A DNA stretch of 18,329 nt from Darwinibacter acetoxidans_A (GTDB lineage Bacteria; Bacillota; Limnochordia; Darwinibacteriales; Darwinibacteriaceae): the NCBI GenBank assembly GCA_041936745.1, contig JBHGWS010000065.1:1-18329 (forward strand). Reading direction: 5' to 3'. Positions 6,739 to 12,661 of this stretch are shown piece after piece. Position numbers and translations under genes: made by a program. Positions within the stretch are counted from its first letter, which is position 1, and the number at the start of each line of letters is the position of its first letter. The notes under the pieces are model-generated. The model saw nothing but the letters and a program-made list of their open reading frames with translations, did not search any database and was not told the origin of the DNA.

Positions 6739-7338
6739 ATGTTTATAACCTTAGAGGGTGTGGATGGAGTTGGGAAAACCACCCAGGCCATTCGCCTCAA
6801 CGAGTATTTAAAAAACGAAGGCCGCCAAACACTGCACACTTTTCAACCGGGCGGGACTAAATTAGGCAGCGGCATTAGGAGTCTGCTTTTAGATCCGGCC
6901 AGCCAAAACCTGCAGCCCAGAGCGGAGATTTTGCTTTATGCCGCGGATCGGGCGCAGCATGTCTTTGAAATAATCAAGCCCGCACTGCAGCAAGGCAAGG
7001 TTGTCATCTGTGAGCGTTTTGTGGATTCTTCCCTTGCTTACCAGGGATATGGCTTGGGCCTGGATATTGAAGCCGTTAAAGCCGTGAACCGCTTGGCCAC
7101 AGGCGGGCTGATGCCCGATCTCACCATCTATTTGGACGGGGATCCCGCAGCCACGCTCCGTAAAACCAAGGGTGATCGGATCGAACAGCGGGCCCTTGCT
7201 TATTATACGAGGGTTAGGGATGGTTTTTTGACAATTGCGGCAGCGGAGCCGGAAAGAGTTAAAATTGTTTCCGGCGAGGGTACGAAAGACGAAGTGGCAA
7301 GGCGGGTAATCGAGGCCGTAAGGGGGAAGCTCAGGTGA
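6739..7338 (+). CDS. tmk: Thymidylate kinase
   Basis: A 199-residue kinase that makes dTDP from dTMP and ATP in the cytoplasm. The P-loop is GVDGVGKTT (residues 7-15), the DR-type motif is ERFVDSSLAYQGYG (92-105), and the lid region is GDRIEQRALAYYTRVRDGF (145-163). The start is set by AAGGAG (6723-6728), ten bases upstream, and by the conserved family opening MFITLEG; the in-frame ATG at 6697 lacks such a site. The usual TREPGGT phrase reads TFQPGGT (34-40), an uncommon change near the phosphate-binding region. It is the first gene of a tight operon and its stop overlaps the next start. Confidence 0.95.
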   Translation: MFITLEGVDGVGKTTQAIRLNEYLKNEGRQTLHTFQPGGTKLGSGIRSLLLDPASQNLQPRAEILLYAADRAQHVFEIIKPALQQGKVVICERFVDSSLAYQGYGLGLDIEAVKAVNRLATGGLMPDLTIYLDGDPAATLRKTKGDRIEQRALAYYTRVRDGFLTIAAAEPERVKIVSGEGTKDEVARRVIEAVRGKLR

Positions 7339-7664
7339 TGAAACTACTGGTAACTATTGTCCAGGACCAAGATGCACCGGATCTGTTGGAAGCCCTGGTC
7401 GAAGAAGGTTTTGGCGCGACTAAACTTGCCAGCACCGGCGGTTTTTTACGCGTCGGCAACACGACCATCCTCATTGGGGTGGAAGAAGAAAAAGTGGCGG
7501 CAGTCTTGAATTTGGTAAAAAGGACCTGCAAACAGCGGGAACAGTACGATTCCGTACCGATTATACCCTTTGAAAAAGGAACCGCACCGCCCCGCATGGA
7601 AAAAGTCGTGGTCGGCGGCGCCATTATTTTCATGGTCTCAGTGGAAAGGTTTGAAAAGATTTGA
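7338..7664 (+). CDS. darA: Cyclic-di-AMP receptor DarA/PstA (YaaQ)
   Basis: A 108-residue PII-like signalling protein. The opening MKLLVTIVQDQDAPDLLEAL, then TKLASTGGFLRVGNTTILIGVE (about residues 29-50) and the ending VVVGGAIIFMVSVERF match the DarA/YaaQ family, whose trimers bind cyclic-di-AMP between subunits. ATG at 7338 is preferred, overlapping the tmk stop by one base; a GTG directly before it would add one residue. The position between tmk and yaaR is the conserved Firmicutes arrangement. The output of this receptor in other bacteria is poorly known. Confidence 0.93.
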   Translation: MKLLVTIVQDQDAPDLLEALVEEGFGATKLASTGGFLRVGNTTILIGVEEEKVAAVLNLVKRTCKQREQYDSVPIIPFEKGTAPPRMEKVVVGGAIIFMVSVERFEKI

Positions 7665-8101
7665 GAGTATCTAAATCAGGCCCCGGCCGTGAGAAACCTA
7701 TCGTGCCCCGCCAAGAAAGGAAAGAAAGCGGGGCTGTTTCTCCTGTTTTTTCCCAAGTACTGCAGGAAAAAGAAGAAGGCCGGTTTGATCTAGAGGCCGC
7801 TTTAGAGAAAATAGATGAATACGCTCGTAAGTTGAAGGAAAGCCCCGTCTTGGAAAATTTGCTCCGCTATAAAAAGCAAGTCCGGGCTATTTTGCGGCTT
7901 TTGCTTAAAGAATCTTACGCTGTCAAAGAACAGAGGTTTTACGATCCCCAAGGCAGGCGGCGCCAGTTTTTTCTGGTGGAAAGCATTAACGAAAAATTGG
8001 CGGAACTCACCGAGATTTTTTTGGCCGAGCAGGTGGACGGCTTGGAGTTGGTCAACCGCTTGGACGAAATTCGAGGCCTTCTTTTAGATTTATATACCTG
8101 A
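7661..8101 (+). CDS. yaaR: YaaR family protein (DUF327)
   Basis: A 146-residue, charged and mostly helical cytoplasmic protein of unknown role. After a disordered, basic first 30 residues it contains FSQVLQEKEE, a helical middle (SPVLENLLRYKKQVRAILRLLLKESYAV) and a conserved-looking FYDPQGRRRQFFLVESINEKLAEL stretch, as in the YaaR/DUF327 family. The best start is TTG at 7661, which overlaps the darA stop by three bases; the ribosome binding site is weak, so reinitiation or coupling is likely. The order darA-yaaR-holB is the same as in Bacillus subtilis. Confidence 0.85.
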   Translation: MRVSKSGPGREKPIVPRQERKESGAVSPVFSQVLQEKEEGRFDLEAALEKIDEYARKLKESPVLENLLRYKKQVRAILRLLLKESYAVKEQRFYDPQGRRRQFFLVESINEKLAELTEIFLAEQVDGLELVNRLDEIRGLLLDLYT

Positions 8102-8113
8102 GGTGATATTTAA

Positions 8114-9043
8114 GTGACGCTGGACTGCATTATCGGCCAGGACGTTCCCGTGAGCATCCTTAAAAGAGGTTTGGCCGCGGGTACTTTGGGACATGCCTAT
8201 TTGTTTTCCGGCCGGGCGGGCCTGGGCAAAGAAACAACGGCGCGGGCCGCTGCGGAAATCCTGCAAAAACAGGGCGGGCCCTATTCCGAAATCCACGTTT
8301 TAAGCGGGGAAGGCTCTCTCGGTGTTGATGAAATCAGATCGCTGCGAAAAAAGGCGGCCTATGCCTCCGCGGGCAACGTAATATGGCTGATTATCGGCGC
8401 CGAAAGAATGACGGTGGAAGCGGCCAATGCCTTTTTAAAGACCTTGGAAGAACCGCACCAGGGGGTTTACTTCTTTCTGACAACGGAGAATGTACAAAGG
8501 CTTTTGCCCACAATTGTTTCCCGCTGCCAGCATCTGCCCTTTCGGGCGGTTCCCGAAAAAGAGATTGCCAAGTGGCTGGCCGGCCGGTCGGGAGAAGAAG
8601 CGGACAGCCCCAAGATAAAAGCTATTGCCAGGCTTGCCCAAGGCTCTTTGGGCAGGGCTTGGGATTATTACCAAGGCCCTCTTTTAGCCTACCGGGAAGA
8701 AATAGTGGAAAAAATGGCCCGGCTGCCATTTGCAAGCTACCCGGAGGTTTTAGGCATGAGCCAAACTTGGCCGGAGGAGCGGGAAAAAGTCCAGTTTGAT
8801 CTGCAGGTCATGCTGGAATGGTATCGTGATTTATTAACTATTAAAGGGGAGGCAGGCCCCACTTTGTATAATCCCAATCGACGGGAAGAATTAAAGCGCA
8901 TCAGCAGTTACTATCCTTACCACAGCCTCTATGGCATAATTGATCAAATTTCGGCGGCAAAAACGGCTGTTGCGGGGAATGCCCGCATCCGCTTTTCCCT
9001 CGGTTACCTGCTATTATTGATGAAAAAAGGAGCGTTGACCTAA
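8114..9043 (+). CDS. holB: DNA polymerase III delta' subunit
   Basis: A 309-residue clamp-loader subunit that, with DnaX and HolA, loads the sliding clamp on DNA. It has the AAA+ fold with a P-loop-like GRAGLGKETT (33-42), the FLKTLEEP segment (107-114) and the SRC motif (136-138) that acts in trans on the neighbouring subunit. The Walker B position reads WLIIGAERM (91-99), with no DE pair, so it should not hydrolyse ATP. The four-cysteine zinc module, normally between the P-loop and the LGVDEIR segment, is absent; only about 30 residues separate them. GAGGTGAT lies six bases before the GTG start. The stop overlaps the ricT start (TAATG). Confidence 0.92.
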   Translation: MTLDCIIGQDVPVSILKRGLAAGTLGHAYLFSGRAGLGKETTARAAAEILQKQGGPYSEIHVLSGEGSLGVDEIRSLRKKAAYASAGNVIWLIIGAERMTVEAANAFLKTLEEPHQGVYFFLTTENVQRLLPTIVSRCQHLPFRAVPEKEIAKWLAGRSGEEADSPKIKAIARLAQGSLGRAWDYYQGPLLAYREEIVEKMARLPFASYPEVLGMSQTWPEEREKVQFDLQVMLEWYRDLLTIKGEAGPTLYNPNRREELKRISSYYPYHSLYGIIDQISAAKTAVAGNARIRFSLGYLLLLMKKGALT

Positions 9044-9945
9044 TGGTAACGGTCGTTGGAATCCGGTTTAAAGAAGCCGGTAAAATATATTATTTCCGCC
9101 CCGGCGATTTGAAAATCGCCGTCGGCGACGGCTGCATAGTGGAAACCGCACGGGGCGTTGAGTACGGTGAAACCGTAATCGCCCCGAGGCAAGTGACTGA
9201 AAAAGAAATTGTGAGGCCGCTGAAAGAAGTCCTGCGGTTGGCAACAGAAGATGATTACCGCCGTTTAGAAGAAAACAAAGCCAGGGCCGCGGAGGCCTAT
9301 GACATTGCGTTGGAAAAAATAGCTGAGCACGGCCTGCCTATGAAGCTTTTGCATGCGGAGTATACTTTAGACAACAGGAAGTTGATTTTCTCTTTCAGTG
9401 CGGAGGGCCGGGTCGATTTTCGGGAACTGGTTAAAGACTTGGCGGCAATTTTCCGCCTGCGCATCGAACTGCGCCAGATCGGCGTGCGTGATGAAGCCAA
9501 AATGGTCGGCGGGCTCGGTTCCTGCGGGCGCCAGCTCTGCTGCACGTTGTTTTTAGGTGATTTTAAACCTGTCTCCATCAGGTTGGCTAAAGAACAAAAC
9601 CTTTCTTTAAATCCTTCGAAAATATCCGGTGCCTGCGGCCGCTTAATGTGCTGCTTGAAGTTTGAAGCCGACATTTATAAGGACAGTAAAGAGGCCTTCG
9701 GCACAGCGTGCCCGGGCTGTCTGCCCGAGGACGAATATTACTACGAGCCGGAAGAAGAGGAAGGCTATTACGATGATCTTCTGCAGGAAGAAGGCATTAA
9801 AGAGGTAGACTATCAAATGATGGTTGAAACGGCGGAAGTGGAAAAAAGGACATCGGGCGAAAAGGCCGCCCAGCCCCGCCAGAAAAAAGGGCGGAGCGCG
9901 AGGCGGCGGCCCCGGACGCGTCAAAGAAAGCCAAAGGGTGACTGA
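9043..9945 (+). CDS. ricT: RicT (YaaT), PSP1-domain iron-sulfur protein
   Basis: A 300-residue member of the PSP1/YaaT family. In Bacillus subtilis RicT joins RicA and RicF in a complex that carries [4Fe-4S] clusters and promotes RNase Y-dependent RNA maturation, competence, biofilm formation and sporulation. The cysteines C161, C166, C167 (SCGRQLCC), C198, C203, C204 (ACGRLMCC) and C223, C226 (CPGC) are all present, as is IRFKEAGKIYYF near the start. After residue 228 comes an unusual tail: a tyrosine-rich acidic stretch, then a strongly basic end. The ATG overlaps the holB stop by one base. RicA and RicF are not encoded nearby. Confidence 0.92.
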   Translation: MVTVVGIRFKEAGKIYYFRPGDLKIAVGDGCIVETARGVEYGETVIAPRQVTEKEIVRPLKEVLRLATEDDYRRLEENKARAAEAYDIALEKIAEHGLPMKLLHAEYTLDNRKLIFSFSAEGRVDFRELVKDLAAIFRLRIELRQIGVRDEAKMVGGLGSCGRQLCCTLFLGDFKPVSIRLAKEQNLSLNPSKISGACGRLMCCLKFEADIYKDSKEAFGTACPGCLPEDEYYYEPEEEEGYYDDLLQEEGIKEVDYQMMVETAEVEKRTSGEKAAQPRQKKGRSARRRPRTRQRKPKGD

Positions 9946-9948
9946 GTA

Positions 9949-10776
9949 ATGCTGATTGTCTGTCCCACGCCTATCGGCAATTTAGAGGATATTACCTTAA
10001 GGGTTTTGCGGGTTTTAAAAGAAGCGGACTTAATTTTAGCGGAAGATACCAGGCATACGGGCCGCCTGCTGCAGCATTTCGGCATTAAAAACCGGCTGGC
10101 CAGTTTTCATGAACACAACGAAAAAGAAAAAAGCGATGAAATTATTGCGGCTTTGCAGCAAGGCCGCCAGATCGCTTTGGTAAGTGATGCGGGAATGCCC
10201 GGGATTTCTGATCCCGGTGCTTTTCTTATTAAACGGGTAATTGAAAAAAACCTGCCCTTGCAGGTGCTTCCCGGGCCAAACGCGGCCGTAACCGCTTATC
10301 TGCAGAGCGGCCTCATTGAAGATCATTTTATCTTTTACGGCTTTTTGCCCCGGCGCACTAAAAAGCGCCGGCAAAAGCTTAAGGAGCTGAAAGATCTTTC
10401 TTTCCCCTTAATCTTTTACGAAGCACCGCACCGCTTAAAAGACACACTGCGGGATCTGTTAGAAATATTTGGGCCCCGCCGGGCTGCTCTCTCTCGGGAA
10501 CTAACCAAGCTGCACGAGGAAACTGTCAGGGGGACACTTGCGGATATTGACGCTTTTTTGCAGGCTGGCCCGCCCCGGGGTGAATTTGTGCTTACGGTTG
10601 CGGGAGCGGTGGCAGAAAAGGATGAAAAAACGGAAGGCGATATCCGCCGGGCGCTTGCAGAGCTTTTGGCCAAGGGTATGACCAGAAGAAGTGCAATCAC
10701 CAAAGTCAGCGAGAAATACCGCCTTCCCAAAAATCGAGTGTATGAAATTGCTTTAACTCTTAAGACCGAAGATTAG
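9949..10776 (+). CDS. rsmI: 16S rRNA (cytidine1402-2'-O)-methyltransferase
   Basis: A 275-residue enzyme that methylates the ribose of C1402 in the decoding centre of 16S rRNA, using S-adenosylmethionine. The opening CPTPIGNLEDITLRVLRVL, then AEDTRHTGRLLQHFGI (about 30-45), VSDAGMPGISDPG (73-85), LPGPNAAVTA and FYGFLPRR are diagnostic of the RsmI branch of tetrapyrrole-methylase-fold proteins. It begins three bases after ricT and is the last gene of the tmk operon. Its final 17 bases overlap the end of convergent abrB. The Bacillus genes yabA, yabB and yazA, which lie between these two genes there, are missing here. Confidence 0.95.
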   Translation: MLIVCPTPIGNLEDITLRVLRVLKEADLILAEDTRHTGRLLQHFGIKNRLASFHEHNEKEKSDEIIAALQQGRQIALVSDAGMPGISDPGAFLIKRVIEKNLPLQVLPGPNAAVTAYLQSGLIEDHFIFYGFLPRRTKKRRQKLKELKDLSFPLIFYEAPHRLKDTLRDLLEIFGPRRAALSRELTKLHEETVRGTLADIDAFLQAGPPRGEFVLTVAGAVAEKDEKTEGDIRRALAELLAKGMTRRSAITKVSEKYRLPKNRVYEIALTLKTED

Positions 10777-10999
10777 ACCGGCAGTTTTGGCAGATACCTT
10801 TGTTTTTATATTCCGTCACATCTTCTTCGGAACCGCAAAAGATGCATCTTACAGCAGATTTCCGCAAGATGATTTTATCGTCCTGCACATAAATTTCCAG
10901 GGGATCTCTTTCCTCGATTCCTAAGCTGCGGCGTAATTCAACGGGTAAAACAACTCGACCCAGATCATCGACTTTACGGACTATTCCTGTAGACTTCAT
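10760..10999 (-). CDS. abrB: AbrB-family transition-state regulator with zinc-ribbon tail
   Basis: A 79-residue DNA-binding protein. The N-terminal swapped-hairpin domain reads MKSTGIVRKVDDLGRVVLP and continues to DKIILRK, very close to Bacillus AbrB, which represses stationary-phase genes. The C-terminal part differs: it has C-x2-C (CIFC) and a second C-x2-C (CQNC) about 17 residues later, suggesting a small zinc-binding ribbon, as often seen in Clostridia. ATG at 10999 is chosen because AAGGAGG lies six bases upstream; the in-frame GTG at 11005 would touch that site. A good promoter and a palindrome at the start point suggest autoregulation. Confidence 0.93.
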   Translation of the reverse strand: MKSTGIVRKVDDLGRVVLPVELRRSLGIEERDPLEIYVQDDKIILRKSAVRCIFCGSEEDVTEYKNKGICQNCRSNLRS

Positions 11000-11020
11000 G
11001 ATCACCCTCCTTGCTTATAG

Positions 11021-11042
11021 ATCAGTGTATATCACCACTGAT
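11021..11042. promoter_or_regulatory. Palindromic operator candidate at the abrB start point
   Basis: ATCAGTG (11021-11027) and CACTGAT (11036-11042) form a perfect seven-base inverted repeat with an eight-base spacer. It touches the -10 box and covers the expected start of transcription, a classic place for repressor binding. AbrB itself or another regulator could bind; the sequence alone does not tell which. Confidence 0.55.
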
Positions 11043-11069
11043 TATATCTTTTCTTGGAAGGTTAGTCAA
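11041..11069 (-). promoter_or_regulatory. Sigma-A promoter of abrB
   Basis: On the minus strand, TTGACT (plus 11064-11069) and a perfect TATAAT (11041-11046) are 17 bases apart. The leader to the ATG is about 35 bases. Confidence 0.85.
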
Positions 11070-11107
11070 TTTTTTACAGTCAAAATTTAAGCCTGCTACC
11101 AGCCGAA

Positions 11108-12307
11108 TTACTCTTTGGAACAGTGGGCGGGGTTGATTAAAATCAGGGCAGCCAGACCGGCCGCGACGGCAATGGCGGCAGAACCTAAAAACATGAACCA
11201 TTTGCCTCTTGCCAGAGCCAGGGCAAATGCGGGAGGCCCGATTGCCACGCCGAAGAAGCGGACCGTGCCGTAAAGGCAGGTAATCATGCCCCGCCGGTCA
11301 GTTGATGTGGCCCCTGTAATCAGGGAATTGATGGGCGGCAGGAGTATACCGATACTGACGCCCTGGAAGAACAAGACAGTCATATAAAGGGGGAGGTTAG
11401 TAAAAAGCGGCAGAATGCCCAAGGTTACGGCGGTACCGGCCATACCGGCCACAATGATGGGTTTCCAGAGGTTTTGTTTGCTGCTTAAAAATATGCCGCT
11501 GAGGTAAGACGTCGCAGCCATGGCGAAAACCGGCACTGCCAGGACAAAGCCTTTTTTCAGGCCGAAAAGGTGGTAGTTTTCCTCCAAGATGTCCGAGACA
11601 TAGCTAAGTACGCCAAAGAGGAGGAAAAGGGCAACCATGCCCACGAAATAACTTGACAGCAGAAGGCGCGCCTTTTCTTGCAGGACGCTTTTTAACTTCT
11701 GCCAATACTCTTTAAGCGATTGGCCCGCCTGCTCTTGGCTTTTCTCCCGGACTAAAAACCAGACCCCAAAGCCGATGGGGAACGCCAAAATCCCGTAGGC
11801 GAAGAAAGGGGCATACCACGATATTAAAGCAATTAAGGAGCCTAAAACAGGGCTGACCACTTTGCCCAGCCCGTTAGACGCTTCCAAAAGCCCTAAAGCT
11901 TTTGTCCGCTCTTTACTTTGGAAAATGTCGCCAGTTAAAGCCATGGCCAACTGGTAAGTCCCGCCTGCACCCGCCCCCTGCACTATCCGGCCCGCCAGCA
12001 AAAACGGGTAGGGCTTTTTTAGAAACAGGGCGGAAAAACCACAGATCAAGCCGCCGGTGCCGTAGAGGAACAATGCGGGCACCATAATTGCTTTCCTGCC
12101 GAAACGGTCCGAAAGGAAACCGGCCAAGGGGATTAAAATACCGGCAGGTACGGAAAAGAAGGTAACGATTAAACCGACTCGAAACTGCGTAAGCTTCATC
12201 GCAGCTTTCATTTGGGGGAAAACGGGGATGAGCATGGAATTGCCCAAAACCATAACAAAGGGGACGCCGCAGAGGACAGCAAACCGGAGAGCGGTCTTTT
12301 TCTTCAA
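11108..12307 (-). CDS. MFS transporter, drug-antiporter (DHA1) type
   Basis: A protein of about 399 residues with roughly twelve membrane segments. The loop between segments 2 and 3 carries the MFS signature GFLSDRFGRKAI, and segment 5 has LLEASNGLGKVVSPVLGSLI, similar to antiporter motif C, so proton-coupled export of a small molecule is likely. The substrate is unknown. The proposed start is TTG at 12307, with AAAGG nine bases upstream, giving the opening KKKTALRFAVLCGVPF. An in-frame ATG at 12364 would add 19 charged residues but has no ribosome binding site and nearly touches the metG promoter. No clear promoter was found. It is transcribed toward abrB. Confidence 0.82.
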   Translation of the reverse strand: MKKKTALRFAVLCGVPFVMVLGNSMLIPVFPQMKAAMKLTQFRVGLIVTFFSVPAGILIPLAGFLSDRFGRKAIMVPALFLYGTGGLICGFSALFLKKPYPFLLAGRIVQGAGAGGTYQLAMALTGDIFQSKERTKALGLLEASNGLGKVVSPVLGSLIALISWYAPFFAYGILAFPIGFGVWFLVREKSQEQAGQSLKEYWQKLKSVLQEKARLLLSSYFVGMVALFLLFGVLSYVSDILEENYHLFGLKKGFVLAVPVFAMAATSYLSGIFLSSKQNLWKPIIVAGMAGTAVTLGILPLFTNLPLYMTVLFFQGVSIGILLPPINSLITGATSTDRRGMITCLYGTVRFFGVAIGPPAFALALARGKWFMFLGSAAIAVAAGLAALILINPAHCSKE

Positions 12308-12368
12308 TCGCTTCCGCCTTTCTGGGTAACATTTATCGTTATTATGCCTTGCCAAGAGGGCCATACTC

Positions 12369-12397
12369 TTGACAAAGGTTGGGATAAAGGCTAAAAT
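12369..12397 (+). promoter_or_regulatory. Sigma-A promoter of the metG T-box leader
   Basis: TTGACA (12369-12374) and TAAAAT (12392-12397) are separated by 17 bases. Transcription should start near 12404, just before the T-box structure. Confidence 0.8.
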
Positions 12398-12403
12398 TTC
12401 AGT

Positions 12404-12646
12404 AGTAGGATAGTAAAAGTGATGACCGGAAGAGTAGGATTGGCCGCTCCCCCAAGAGAGTCAGGGCAGCTGGGATCTGATGGGAGGGGCTTTTCTGAAG
12501 ATGATCCGCGAACTGTGGGGTTGAAACGGAGTAGGCCCTGCCGGTTGGGCCCGTTAGCGCGCTGCAAAGGCTTTTTGATTAAAGGCGAAATTGGGTGGTA
12601 CCACGTGAGTTTCTCTCGTCCCGAAGCGGGCGGGAGTTTTTGTTTT
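12404..12646 (+). promoter_or_regulatory. T-box riboswitch for methionyl-tRNA
   Basis: This leader should let metG be read only when uncharged tRNA-Met builds up. The T-box core GGGTGGTACCACG (12593-12605) is unmistakable and forms the antiterminator bulge. Upstream, AGAGAG (12455-12460) followed by GGCAGCTGGGA belongs to stem I. The likely specifier codon is ATG at 12501-12503, within GAAGATGATCC, matching methionine. The TGGT at 12596-12599 can pair with the ACCA end of tRNA. The terminator uses CTCTCGTCCCG (12614-12624) against CGGGCGGGAG (12627-12636), followed by a T-rich tail. The specifier assignment is by position and fit to the downstream gene. Confidence 0.92.
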
Positions 12647-12661
12647 GGAAGGAGGATCACT

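Noticed and set aside
11000..11005. GTG start for abrB
   Set aside because: It directly follows the AAGGAGG site, with no room for a spacer; ATG at 10999 is correctly spaced.
12419..12661. A longer metG reading frame that runs through the leader
   Set aside because: This stretch is the T-box and its terminator. The strong ribosome binding site and the conserved protein start lie at 12662.
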